NCBI GenBank assembly: GCA_041399085.1
Contig: JAWKTM010000025.1
Span: forward strand, 33,330-97,329
Direction: 5' to 3'
From: JAWKTM01 sp041399085
Lineage (GTDB): Bacteria; Planctomycetota; Planctomycetia; Pirellulales; Pirellulaceae
DNA length: 64,000 nt
Shown here: positions 43,787 to 52,541 of the stretch, one piece after another
Layout of the letters: each line of letters opens with the position of its first letter
Numbering within the stretch: position 1 is the stretch's first letter
The notes under the pieces: generated by a model
The model's input: the letters and a program-made list of their open reading frames with translations, nothing else
What the model was told of the DNA's origin: nothing
The model's database searches: none
Made by a program: the position numbers and the translations under genes

Positions 43787-45283
43787 ATGAGTCAAGTCCC
43801 CGAAATCCGCGTCCGGTCCATTGGCGATCGGCCGATTAACGCCGAGGGCGACTTCGTCCTGTATTGGATGATCGCCAATCGCCGAATCGACTGGAATTTC
43901 AGTATGCAGCGGGCAGTCGAATGGGCGCGGCAACTGAACCGGCCTTTGGTCGTATTCGAAGCCTTGCGGTGCGATTATCGATGGGCCAGCGACCGCCTAC
44001 ATCACTTCATCATCCAAGGAATGGCGGATAATTCCCGGCGCCTGGCCGAGAATCGCGTCCTGTATTTTCCGTATTTGGAACCGGAACGCGGGGCCGGGCG
44101 GGGACTTCTAGCCGAGTTGTCTCGGCGAGCGTGTGTCGTGGTCAGTGACGACTTTCCCTGTTTCTTTCTGCCGAGGATGGTCGACGCGGCCGCGAAACAG
44201 ATCCCGGTTCGATTCGAGCTGGTGGATTCCAATGGTTTGCTGCCGATGCGAGCGGCGAACAAAGTGTTCGCGCGAGCCTACGACTTTCGTCGATTTCTTC
44301 AGCAGAAGCTGCGGCCAAATTTGGAGCAGATGCCGGCTGAACATCCGTTGCGAGGCGCGCCGCTGGCGACACTCGACCATTTGCCAACCACGATCACGCG
44401 TCGCTGGAGGCCGGCCCATGTCGAGCGGCTGGCGAACGACCCGTCGCGGCTGGTTGATTTTCCCATCGATCACCGCGTAAGCGTCGTTCCGAATAGCGCT
44501 GGCGGGTCCGTCGCGGCCAGTAAAATGTTGCAGCACTTTCTCAAAGCCCGCCTCGGCCGCTATGAAGAACGGAACGATCCGGCGGCTGATTCCGCAAGTG
44601 GTTTGTCTCCCTACCTCCACTTCGGACATATCTCATCTCATCAAATATTCGCCGCGGTCACGTCTCACGATAACTGGTCGCCGGAAAAGATATCGGACAA
44701 AGCCACTGGCAGTTCGGAGGGTTGGTGGGGCGCGAGTCCGGCCGTGGAATCGTTTCTCGACGAGCTAATTACGTGGCGCGAGGTCGGATATAACTTTTGT
44801 TCGCAGCGTGACGATTATGACCAGTATGATTCGCTGCCAGATTGGGCGTTGGAGACACTCGACCAACACCGCGGCGACCGGCGACAATTTACATACTCAT
44901 TAGACGAGTTCGCTCAGTCCGCCACGCATGACGAACTGTGGAATGCGGCCCAACGTCAGCTCGTACAAGACGGTCGCATTCACAACTATTTGCGAATGTT
45001 ATGGGGAAAGAAGGTCTTGGAGTGGACGGCGCATCCCCGCGATGCGTTGGAGATTCTCATCGAGCTAAATAACAGATACGCCCTGGATGGTCGCAATCCG
45101 AATAGCTACAGCGGCATCTTCTGGTGCTTCGGCCGCTACGACCGGGCTTGGGGGCCCGAGCGGCCCATCTTTGGTAAAGTCCGATATATGAGCAGCGAAA
45201 ACACTTGGCGAAAGATCAACGTTAAAGATTACGTCAGGCGCTACGGCGACCAAGAAAACCGGGAACGTCGGCTGTTCGACTGA
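43787..45283 (+). CDS. Class II deoxyribodipyrimidine photolyase
   Basis: Light-driven repair of cyclobutane pyrimidine dimers using FADH-. Start ATG 43787 (MSQVPEIRVRSIGDRPINAE) with AAGGA 8 bp upstream; 498 aa. N-terminal antenna domain FVLYWMIANRRIDWNFSMQR, then the catalytic helical domain LSPYLHFGHISSHQI, LDELITWREVGYNFC, and the class II hallmark MLWGKKVLEW, with NRYALDGRNPNSYSGIFWCF and the C-terminal GPERPIFGKVRYMSSENT. Class II enzymes are common in planctomycetes and eukaryotes. It appears to be transcribed alone. Confidence 0.95.
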   Translation: MSQVPEIRVRSIGDRPINAEGDFVLYWMIANRRIDWNFSMQRAVEWARQLNRPLVVFEALRCDYRWASDRLHHFIIQGMADNSRRLAENRVLYFPYLEPERGAGRGLLAELSRRACVVVSDDFPCFFLPRMVDAAAKQIPVRFELVDSNGLLPMRAANKVFARAYDFRRFLQQKLRPNLEQMPAEHPLRGAPLATLDHLPTTITRRWRPAHVERLANDPSRLVDFPIDHRVSVVPNSAGGSVAASKMLQHFLKARLGRYEERNDPAADSASGLSPYLHFGHISSHQIFAAVTSHDNWSPEKISDKATGSSEGWWGASPAVESFLDELITWREVGYNFCSQRDDYDQYDSLPDWALETLDQHRGDRRQFTYSLDEFAQSATHDELWNAAQRQLVQDGRIHNYLRMLWGKKVLEWTAHPRDALEILIELNNRYALDGRNPNSYSGIFWCFGRYDRAWGPERPIFGKVRYMSSENTWRKINVKDYVRRYGDQENRERRLFD

Positions 45284-45697
45284 GGAAGTCGCTGGAGACG
45301 CGGTTTTCCGTCAGCATGGTTTGCAATGACCCGTTGCCGAAGACCGAATCGCTCAGTTGTTAGCTCGACGCTGATCCGCGGCATCATATTACGCATTCTT
45401 GTTCGTCTTTGGAGCGGTCTTGCTTCGCAAGTTTGCCCAAAAACCGGCGAGCGTGAACCTCTCTAATCATCAAAGACGCCATAACCGGCACTCCTTTTAG
45501 TCCCGTTGTAGGAGGACAGGGCCAGGGCGCGGCACGGTGCTCCGCTATAACCCGTCCAAATGACACGAGCGGTCGGTGTGTCCCTGCCTTGTGGGGCAAA
45601 GACCAGAACATGCTCAACGTCGCAACCTATAGTTTTCATGTGGCACCGGTTTGCCGCACACTGGGTATTGGTCCCGCCAAGCGGGCGAGAGGCTGTC
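45284..45697. other. Intergenic stretch, 414 bp
   Basis: Open frames on both strands (for example a 78-codon minus frame ending in a Gly/Tyr-rich stretch) have no recognisable domain. No strong hairpin, repeat or RNA gene is evident. The downstream gene's frame is open back to 45560, but that leader is Cys/Arg-rich and unlike the protein. Confidence 0.4.
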
Positions 45698-46435
45698 ATG
45701 TCGGATGATCGTCGAACTTCATTCCGTTGTCCGGTAGGCGACGAGTTCGCTCAAGCCGTTCTTTGTTACGGTTCCAGCAAGCTACCCGTGCATCTGCTGG
45801 AGCAGTCGGCGGGCGGCTTCGGAGTACAAGCGTCACGTCCCCTGCCGCTGCGCGAGAATCAACGTGTGTTGTTGAAAACGTCACAGGGCGTTTTCGAGAC
45901 CTTTGTGGTGCACAACACCAGCACGGAATCGGGCAGCCGCATCGGATTGCGTCGCGTCTCGGAGTTGTCGGGCAAATCGGCCACGAGCGGGAAAGTGGAG
46001 GCCAAACCCACTTCGCGATTTCCCGTCGGCGTCTTGGCGCTGTGCGGCGCGTTCTTTATTAGCGGCATCGCGGTTCCCATGTTGATGGATCCCACGGAAG
46101 GCTTGGGCTTCAGCAAGCCGAAACAGCAGACGCCCAAGGCCGTCAAGCTAACAAAGAGTGTGATGTTGCTTCACGATCTTAAGTCGAGTCGATTTATGAA
46201 AGACTTGAAACTTGAGCCGGAACAGCAAACCCGAATTCACGGAGTCGTGGATGACGCCGTGTTCAATCTCACAGCAGTGTTTCAAAATCGGGAAAAGATG
46301 ACGGAAGAGGAACGCGCCGAAGTGGGATTTCAACTTATCAGCACGGCATGGCGCGAGATTCAAACCACGCTGACCGACGAGCAGCGAGCGCGTTGGTCAG
46401 ACATGGTTACCCAGCCAAGTCCGACCGCGAAGTAA
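45698..46435 (+). CDS. Membrane protein with PilZ-like N-terminus and Spy/CpxP-like C-terminal helices
   Basis: 245 aa, ATG 45698 (MSDDRRTSFRCPVGDEFAQA) with GAGAGG upstream. The first 100 residues have a PilZ-like pattern (SAGGFGVQASRPLPLRENQR, VLLKTSQGVFETFVVHNTST, IGLRRVSEL), although the RxxxR and NxSxxG c-di-GMP motifs are incomplete. One transmembrane helix (VGVLALCGAFFISGIAVPML) follows. The final 90 residues are helical (LKLEPEQQTRIHGVVDDAVF, LTDEQRARWSD), like the periplasmic LTDEQ repeats of Spy/CpxP relatives. It may connect a cytosolic signal to the envelope. Confidence 0.6.
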   Translation: MSDDRRTSFRCPVGDEFAQAVLCYGSSKLPVHLLEQSAGGFGVQASRPLPLRENQRVLLKTSQGVFETFVVHNTSTESGSRIGLRRVSELSGKSATSGKVEAKPTSRFPVGVLALCGAFFISGIAVPMLMDPTEGLGFSKPKQQTPKAVKLTKSVMLLHDLKSSRFMKDLKLEPEQQTRIHGVVDDAVFNLTAVFQNREKMTEEERAEVGFQLISTAWREIQTTLTDEQRARWSDMVTQPSPTAK

Positions 46436-46492
46436 CGTCGCGTTCGAGTTCGTGAATCGTGCGGCTTGCCACGGCATCCGCCGCGTGGATGT

Positions 46493-48460
46493 TCAGCGGC
46501 TACTCAGTTCATGCACCGCGTCGACCAACGCGATAGCATTATCAACAGGCGTATGTTGATTGATGCCATGTCCCAAATTGAATATGTGACCGGGACGTCC
46601 GCCCGCCTGGCGCAGGGTCTCCGCCACTCGTTCGCGAATCGTATCTCGATCGGCCATTAATACCAACGGATCCATGTTGCCTTGGACGGCGCGATCGTGG
46701 CCAATCGTCCGCCAAGCTTCGTCCAAGCGAATACGCCAATCCACGCCCACCACCGCGCTGCCAGCGGCTGACAACAGGGGCAGCAGAGCGGGGTTGCCGG
46801 TCGCGAAATTTATCACCGGCACACCCGGCTTGATGCCAGCTACAATGGCCGCCACATGTGGCAACACATAGCGGCGATAATCATCGGGCCCCAAACACCC
46901 GGCCCACGAATCAAAGAGTTGGACACATTGCGCGCCTGCCTCGATCTGAGCATTCAGGTATAAGACGACGGCCCGGCTTAAACGCTGCATCAATGCGGTC
47001 CAAGCTCCTTCGTCGCGATACATGAGCGATTTGGTATTCAAATAGTCGCGACTGGAGCCGCCTTCGATAGCATAGCTGGCCAAGGTGAACGGAGCGCCGG
47101 CGAAACCGATCACCGGCAAATGAGCCGGCAAGTCGGCTCGTGTCCGTCGCACGGTTTCCACGACGAAGTCCAAACCGTTCATGTCCTCCAGTTCGCGCGT
47201 CCGATCGATATCGGCCGTCTCACGAATGGGATTATGAATGACGGGACCTTCGCCTTTCGCAAACTCCAAGTCAAATCCCAAAGGTTCCAAGATAGGCAGT
47301 AGATCGGAAAAGATGATGGCCGCGTCCACGCCCAAACGATTCACGGCGGTACACATCACTTCGCTACACAGCCCCGGATTCTTACATAGTTCTAAGAACG
47401 TGGTCTTAGCGCGGACTTCACGATATTCTTGCATGTAACGGCCCGCTTGGCGCATCAGCCATACGGGCGTCACATCCGTCGGCTCGCGACGGCAGGCTTT
47501 CATGAAGGGGCTGTTATACCAAGGCGCGGTTGCGTCGAGTGCGGCGGTGACAGAGAAATCGGGTTGAGCCATGATGGTTGGTGAGGCAGTGGTGATGGTC
47601 GCCGTTGACTTCGTTTGGCTACGTTTTTTCGCTAACAAATCCCGCGCCTGTTCAGCCGCCGCGGAGACTAAATGCCCCATCTTCGAGTGCTCCGGTTCCA
47701 AGTCGACAGGCAATTCGTTGTCGCGCAGCATCTCGCTAGTGGTCGGGCCAATCGAGGCGACTACGGTATGAGTTTGCATCATCGAGCGGACTTGTCCGTC
47801 GAGTCCCAGCTCGTCGGCGACGCGCAACAGATTGGCAACTTGATGGGCCGAAGTGAACATCACTACGTCCAGCTCGCCAGCCGCCAAGGCCCGCACATTG
47901 GCCCGTAGCGGCTCGACATCTTCCGGCAGATCGTATTGATAGACCCGGACACTCAGCACACGACCGCCTCGCGCCTCCAAGCCAGCATGCAAACTGGCGT
48001 TCGCCTTGCCATATTCCTGGACGGCGACCGTTTGATTATCGAGCGACACGAATTGATCGAGTGTCGTCAGGACTTCGCGCCATGTGTTGGGCTCGGGCAC
48101 GCGATGCGTTGGCTGCATGCCGACCTCGCGCATCGCCGCCAACACCTTCGGACCGCGTCCGACAGTGGTCACATCGGCCAGCGTATCCAGAAAGCGTTGC
48201 CGGTCCACATGCCGCTCGACCGCCGCTAACGTTTGGCGAAACCCGATGCCCGTCATGAAAATCACCGTGCTGACTTCGCCGGTAATCAGTCGATGAGCAA
48301 AATCGACGGCCGAGGGCGAACGTTCGAGTTTCACTTCGCGCATCGACGGACTGACGCGCGCCACGCCGCCGTGACGTTCGATCAAGCGGGCCATCTCGCT
48401 GGCTCGGCGGCTTTCTAGCGCCGCCACGATTAAACCGTTGAAGTTGGCTGGTGAACTCAT
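46493..48460 (-). CDS. hemDE: Fused uroporphyrinogen-III synthase / uroporphyrinogen decarboxylase (HemD-HemE)
   Basis: Two consecutive heme-pathway enzymes on one chain. ATG 48460 (MSSPANFNGLIVAALESRRA) has GAGGG 6 bp upstream; the open frame beyond it is low-complexity. Residues about 1-280 are HemD (VIFMTGIGFRQTLAAVERHV, VFTSAHQVANLL-type MFTSAHQVANLLRV, TVVASIGPTTSEML). After a Thr/Ser/Ala linker comes HemE: TPVWLMRQAGRYMQEYREVR, IIFSDLLPILEPLGFDLEF, VIGFAGAPFTLASY and FNLGHGINQHTPVDN. The product is 655 aa. No internal Shine-Dalgarno is seen before the MAQPDFSVT Met, so a true fusion is likely. Confidence 0.92.
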   Translation of the reverse strand: MSSPANFNGLIVAALESRRASEMARLIERHGGVARVSPSMREVKLERSPSAVDFAHRLITGEVSTVIFMTGIGFRQTLAAVERHVDRQRFLDTLADVTTVGRGPKVLAAMREVGMQPTHRVPEPNTWREVLTTLDQFVSLDNQTVAVQEYGKANASLHAGLEARGGRVLSVRVYQYDLPEDVEPLRANVRALAAGELDVVMFTSAHQVANLLRVADELGLDGQVRSMMQTHTVVASIGPTTSEMLRDNELPVDLEPEHSKMGHLVSAAAEQARDLLAKKRSQTKSTATITTASPTIMAQPDFSVTAALDATAPWYNSPFMKACRREPTDVTPVWLMRQAGRYMQEYREVRAKTTFLELCKNPGLCSEVMCTAVNRLGVDAAIIFSDLLPILEPLGFDLEFAKGEGPVIHNPIRETADIDRTRELEDMNGLDFVVETVRRTRADLPAHLPVIGFAGAPFTLASYAIEGGSSRDYLNTKSLMYRDEGAWTALMQRLSRAVVLYLNAQIEAGAQCVQLFDSWAGCLGPDDYRRYVLPHVAAIVAGIKPGVPVINFATGNPALLPLLSAAGSAVVGVDWRIRLDEAWRTIGHDRAVQGNMDPLVLMADRDTIRERVAETLRQAGGRPGHIFNLGHGINQHTPVDNAIALVDAVHELSSR

Positions 48461-48685
48461 CGCTAACCCTCGCAAGCTGCTGTCGACGACCTTTGCAAAT
48501 CCGATGGCCGATTCTAGCCGAGCCCGTCGCATCCTCGCAGGGTAGCCAGAATTGCCTCGCACGCCGCGAATCACGCTCGCCTCGTGAGTCTCGCTCGCCT
48601 CGTGAATCGCCGCCAAGCCCGTCCACGGCGTTTCTGTTTAGAATGAGCCAGTCCGTTTCCTCGCACACAAATTGGGAGGCCACCC

Positions 48686-49333
48686 ATGAAAATCGCTCCG
48701 CACGGCGTCACGAAGTCAATCGCCGCTCTCACGCTCGGCATCGTTCTTGCGAGCGTCGGTTCGCTGGTCGCCGGAGAGTTCAATCCGGACATCAACATCG
48801 GCGATCCGGCTCCTGTTTACCGGGAGTTGCCGGGAACCGATGGCAAGCAACATTCGTTGTCCGATTTGAAAGACAAGCGAGTCGTCGTCGTGGCCTTCAC
48901 GTGCAACAGTTGCCCCTACGCTGTCGATTACGAAGACCGCTTAAACCAGCTTGCCCAGAAATATGCAGCGGCCGATAGTGCCGTGGCGGTCGTGGCGATC
49001 AACGTGAATAAGGCCGAAAAGGACGCACTGCCGGCCATGATCGAGCGGGCCCACGAGAAGAAGTTCACGTTTCCCTATCTGTACGACGAATCGCAGCAGA
49101 TCGCCCGCGACTTCGGAGCGTCGCGCACGCCCGAGTTCTTCGTGCTCAACGCGGATCGCAAGATCGTCTACATGGGAGCGATGGACGACGACGCCACCGG
49201 TAAGGACATCAAGCAGCATTTCGTTGCCGAAGCGATCGCCGCGGCGTTAGCTGGCAAGCTGCCGGAAACGAAGGAAACCGTGCCGATCGGCTGCAATGTC
49301 CGTTACGAACGCACGCGGCGGACGAAGCGATAA
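48686..49333 (+). CDS. Exported thioredoxin-fold (redoxin/AhpC-TSA) protein
   Basis: 215 aa, ATG 48686 with TGGGAGG upstream, and a signal peptide (SIAALTLGIVLASVGSLVAG). The redoxin core gives GDPAPVYRELPGTDGKQHSL, then VVVAFTCNSCPYAVDYEDRL, with CNSC in the position of CxxC and the following cis-Pro region SRTPEFFVLN. The C-terminal IGCNVRYERTRR is a conserved feature of this planctomycete group. It probably acts as a periplasmic thiol reductase or peroxidase. Divergent from hemDE. Confidence 0.87.
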   Translation: MKIAPHGVTKSIAALTLGIVLASVGSLVAGEFNPDINIGDPAPVYRELPGTDGKQHSLSDLKDKRVVVVAFTCNSCPYAVDYEDRLNQLAQKYAAADSAVAVVAINVNKAEKDALPAMIERAHEKKFTFPYLYDESQQIARDFGASRTPEFFVLNADRKIVYMGAMDDDATGKDIKQHFVAEAIAAALAGKLPETKETVPIGCNVRYERTRRTKR

Positions 49334-49424
49334 GCAACCTGCGATTGGTTGCGTCGTGGATCGCCCCGCGTCGCAACTCGCGGCAACTTACAACTTCTCA
49401 ATCCGTATCAGCCGGTCGGTTCCG

Positions 49425-50318
49425 CTACGCAATCGCTTGGCTCACGCGGCGCGTGATTTCTTCGTACAGCGACGCTGGCAATGGCCCGCGCTCGGCCGCG
49501 GACAAGTTCTCGGCCAAGTGCCGCGGGTTGCAGGTGCCAACGATCGTGGTGTGGCAATCGGGATGACTCAAGGTGTAGCGCAGCACCAGTTCGGCTCGCT
49601 GCATCCCTTCCGTCAGCAACTCGTCCAAATTGGCTCGCTGCCATACGTCATTCAGCGCCGGACGTTGGATTTCGGCGTCCGGGCCACCGTGGGCGATCCC
49701 GCCGCGAATAATGATGCCGGCTCCCGTCGCCGCGGCTCGCGAGATCCAATCGTGATGCTGCGGCGCCAAGCACGAATACGGAATCTGAAACGTGTCGAAC
49801 ACGCCCAACGCAATCAGATCGGGCAGATTTGGCAGCGAGCTGGACGTGCCGATGAACCGCACCAATCCCTGGCGGCGAAAATCTTCCAGCAGATCGATCA
49901 GTCCCTCGCGCTCCAGTGTCTTGGCATCTCCGCCGTGGAATTGCAGCACGTCGACATGATCGGTCCGCAATCGCTGAAGACTGGTTTCCAAATTCCGCCG
50001 CACCACATCGGGCTTGTAGTCGTGCTCGATGTGAATGTGGTCGTCGTGCTGGACGTAGGCGCATCCGCACTTCGTCGCCAGAAAAAACTCGCCGCGTCGC
50101 GAGCCAATATATCGGCCTATCCGCTCTTCGCTGATGCCATAATCCGGCGCGGTATCGATGAAGTTGATCCCGGCGTCCAGCGTCTGGTTGAGGATCGCTT
50201 CGGCCGCCTCGTCACTGGCGACTCGCACGCCCCACGTATTCGGCCCCCGAATGCCCATGCTGCCATAGCCAAGCTGCGAAACCTCTAATCCGGTGCGGCC
50301 CAAAGTTCGTCGAATCAC
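49425..50318 (-). CDS. Aldo/keto reductase
   Basis: NADPH-dependent TIM-barrel oxidoreductase, 297 aa. GTG 50318 (MIRRTLGRTGLEVSQLGYGS) is preceded by AAGGAG with 6-bp spacing. Catalytic residues: Asp and Tyr in NFIDTAPDYGISEERIG, Lys in FFLATKCGC, and the His in DVLQFHGGD. The C-terminus (PDCHTTIVGTCNPRHLAENL) supplies the cofactor loop. The ATKCG pattern with Cys is common in non-standard AKRs. Substrate unknown. Single gene; its 5' region faces the small Tyr-rich gene. Confidence 0.9.
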   Translation of the reverse strand: MIRRTLGRTGLEVSQLGYGSMGIRGPNTWGVRVASDEAAEAILNQTLDAGINFIDTAPDYGISEERIGRYIGSRRGEFFLATKCGCAYVQHDDHIHIEHDYKPDVVRRNLETSLQRLRTDHVDVLQFHGGDAKTLEREGLIDLLEDFRRQGLVRFIGTSSSLPNLPDLIALGVFDTFQIPYSCLAPQHHDWISRAAATGAGIIIRGGIAHGGPDAEIQRPALNDVWQRANLDELLTEGMQRAELVLRYTLSHPDCHTTIVGTCNPRHLAENLSAAERGPLPASLYEEITRRVSQAIA

Positions 50319-50571
50319 AAGCAGCTCCTTTCCGAGAATCCCGTGCGTGACAGCCCCGCGTCGCCGAACGCCAGCGTACCAGAAGAGTTCGGCCGATCGA
50401 GTTGCGGCTTGCTTTTGCTTGCATACACCGCCGCGAAAACTTTTTCGCATCGGTAACAACGGCCGCGGATCGTCGCTTGGTTGGTTAGTGACAAATCAGG
50501 AAAGACGCGACACACGGCAGACTCGCGGCTTTCCAAGAACCAACCAAGCTGCCGATTCGAGGAGTTTTGCG

Positions 50572-50955
50572 ATGTTGAAGAAATTGGTGCTCGCCGTTGT
50601 TCCGATGTTGTTGATTGCCACCAGCGTGATGGCCGAAGACGATCTGTTCGGCCAAGTGGCCAAGTTGGATGCCAGCTCGATTCAAGACGCCCAGATCGCG
50701 ATCGAAGACGCCAGCCTGGACGGCCTGGATGTCGACGCTCTGGCTTCCAATGCCGGCGAGAATTCGGACCAAGCGATCGAAGCCTGCTTCCGCCGGTTCG
50801 GCTATCGGCACTGTGGTTGGGGTTACAACTACGGCTACAGCTACAACTGCTACTCGCCGTGCTACACCTACTACCAACCGCTGTACTGCTATCGCCCGGT
50901 GACCTACGTGCAAACGTACTCGCCGTGCTACGTGTCGTACTGGGGCTGCTACTAG
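50572..50955 (+). CDS. Small secreted Tyr/Cys-rich protein
   Basis: 127 aa, ATG 50572 with GAGGAG 6 bp upstream. Signal peptide MLKKLVLAVVPMLLIATSVM ending at AEDD. The middle is acidic and helical (DDLFGQVAKLDASSIQDAQI, ALASNAGENSDQAIEACF). The C-terminal 50 residues consist almost only of Tyr, Cys, Pro, Ser, Gly, Asn and Thr (GYNYGYSYNCYSPCYTYYQP, CYVSYWGCY). Such low-complexity tails could form disulfide- or dityrosine-linked surface material. Similar short secreted proteins occur in planctomycetes but I cannot name a function. Confidence 0.75.
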   Translation: MLKKLVLAVVPMLLIATSVMAEDDLFGQVAKLDASSIQDAQIAIEDASLDGLDVDALASNAGENSDQAIEACFRRFGYRHCGWGYNYGYSYNCYSPCYTYYQPLYCYRPVTYVQTYSPCYVSYWGCY

Positions 50956-51002
50956 TGGTTCGCGACCACGGAGCTTTCGGGTGGCAAAGCCCGACCAACA
51001 AG

Positions 51003-51028
51003 AGCCTCCAGACGTAAGTCTGGGGGCT
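51003..51028. terminator. Strong stem-loop after the Tyr/Cys-rich gene
   Basis: Stem AGCCTCCAGAC / GTCTGGGGGCT (11 bp, one G-T pair) with loop GTAA. No T run follows, so it may act as an mRNA 3'-end stabiliser instead of an intrinsic terminator. Confidence 0.5.
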
Positions 51029-51186
51029 TCGCTTCGCTCCGACCCCAGGCACAGCCGTTCTCTCCTGGGCACAAACATACTCACGGCCAGCCCGGCGTTG
51101 CCAACGACGCCGGGTTGCGTCGTTTCTTGATCGGTTGGCGTCGCTGTCGGTGCGGACGAGCGAACTTGGTGGCTTATAATGCCGAC

Positions 51187-52335
51187 ATGAAAGAGCGCCG
51201 ACGATCATCCCGCCGAGAGTTTCTTCAAGGTCAATCCGCATTGGACGCGGTCGAAGCCTTGTTGCCGGATCACGATTCGCCGCCCGGCGAACGCTCGGCA
51301 ACACGGCCCGCCGCAGCGGATTCTTTCAGCCCCGCCCATGCGGAACAGTTTCTGATCGAAGTTTCTCGGCGGGCGATGGCCTGTGATTTTCAAGTGCTGA
51401 TGAACGCACGCCAACATCAGCGAGCCACCGAGGCGGCGATGCGAGCCCTGGATGTGGTCGAGACGCTGGAAGATCAGATGACCGTCTACCGCTCGCACAG
51501 CGAAGTGAGCCGGATCAATCAGACGGCGTCGGCCGGGCCGGTGACAGTCGAGCACCGGTTGTTTGCTTTGCTCCGGCGAGCCCGTGCGTTGAGCGAGGCG
51601 ACGGGCGGCGCGTTCGACATCACCGCCGGGCCGTTGATTCGAGCTTGGGGATTCTATCGCCGCGAAGGCCGCTTTCCCGAAGCCAGCGAGGTGAACGAGG
51701 CATTGGCTTCGGTCGGTTATCGCCATCTGGAGTTAGACGAATCGCAACGCACGATTCGTTTCCTGCGTGCCGGGATGGAAATCAATCTGGGCGCGATTGG
51801 CAAGGGCTACGCGTTGGATCAATGTGCCTCGCGTCTCGAAGACGAAGGTGTAGAAAACTTCATCCTGCACGGCGGAAAGAGCAGCATTTTGGCTCGTGGC
51901 GAGCGAGCGAGCGAGGCGTCGCGCGGCCGCGGCTGGTCAATTGCGCTGCGCGATCCGTTGAAGCCGGAGAAACAGTTGGCGCTGCTCTGGCTACGAGATC
52001 GAGCCGTGGGCACTTCGGGCGACGCGAATCAGTTTTTCTACCATCAAGGCCGGCGATACGGCCATGTTATTGATCCGCGGACGGGCTTTCCCTCGCAGGG
52101 AGTTCTTTCGGCCACGGTGATCACGTCGAACGCCGCCGAAGCCGATGCGCTGGCGACAGCCATGTTTGTTTTGGCTCCAGACGACGCCATCGCGTTTTGT
52201 CGAACTCGGCCGGACACGAGCCTATTGCTACTAACTCCCGGCAACCGCCACGGCGAAACCGAGTTGGCTGTTGTCAACCTCGCGCCAGAATCGGTCGAGG
52301 TAACTCAGCCGCACATTCGCGTTAGGTGGCATTAG
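51187..52335 (+). CDS. apbE: FAD:protein FMN transferase ApbE
   Basis: Attaches FMN to Thr/Ser of target proteins, for example subunits of Na+-translocating NQR or RNF complexes. 382 aa, ATG 51187. A 50-residue leader contains RREFLQGQSALDAVEALLP, a possible Tat-like segment without the usual hydrophobic stretch or lipobox. Then the ApbE core: FQVLMNARQHQRATEAAMRA, QMTVYRSHSEVSRIN, GGAFDITAGPLIRAWGFYRR, MEINLGAIGKGYALD, and the metal/FAD motif GHVIDPRTGFPS with VITSNAAEADALATAMFVL. No NQR or RNF gene is visible nearby. Confidence 0.92.
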   Translation: MKERRRSSRREFLQGQSALDAVEALLPDHDSPPGERSATRPAAADSFSPAHAEQFLIEVSRRAMACDFQVLMNARQHQRATEAAMRALDVVETLEDQMTVYRSHSEVSRINQTASAGPVTVEHRLFALLRRARALSEATGGAFDITAGPLIRAWGFYRREGRFPEASEVNEALASVGYRHLELDESQRTIRFLRAGMEINLGAIGKGYALDQCASRLEDEGVENFILHGGKSSILARGERASEASRGRGWSIALRDPLKPEKQLALLWLRDRAVGTSGDANQFFYHQGRRYGHVIDPRTGFPSQGVLSATVITSNAAEADALATAMFVLAPDDAIAFCRTRPDTSLLLLTPGNRHGETELAVVNLAPESVEVTQPHIRVRWH

Positions 52336-52384
52336 TCCATCGGTTGCGTGAAACGCGTGGCGGTTCTGGTTACGATGATTCCGT

Positions 52385-52399
52385 CTATCACAGTGATAG
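52385..52399. promoter_or_regulatory. Palindrome upstream of the C11-CHAT-DUF900 gene, possible operator
   Basis: CTATCAC-A-GTGATAG: perfect 7-bp arms around a single base, 143 bp upstream of the start at 52542. Its sequence resembles TetR-type operators. It lies between apbE and the large gene, both on the + strand, so it could control the latter. Confidence 0.45.
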
Positions 52400-52541
52400 T
52401 GCCTGTGGCAGGTTTCCACGCTGCTTATTGAAGTTATCGATGGCCAGCGCGGTGGCGATCTCTGCGATCGCGTCAATCGCAACCACCCGATTGTGACCTA
52501 TCCTTTTTTCGAGTCTTGGGGCATTCAGCGAGAGAACGGCT

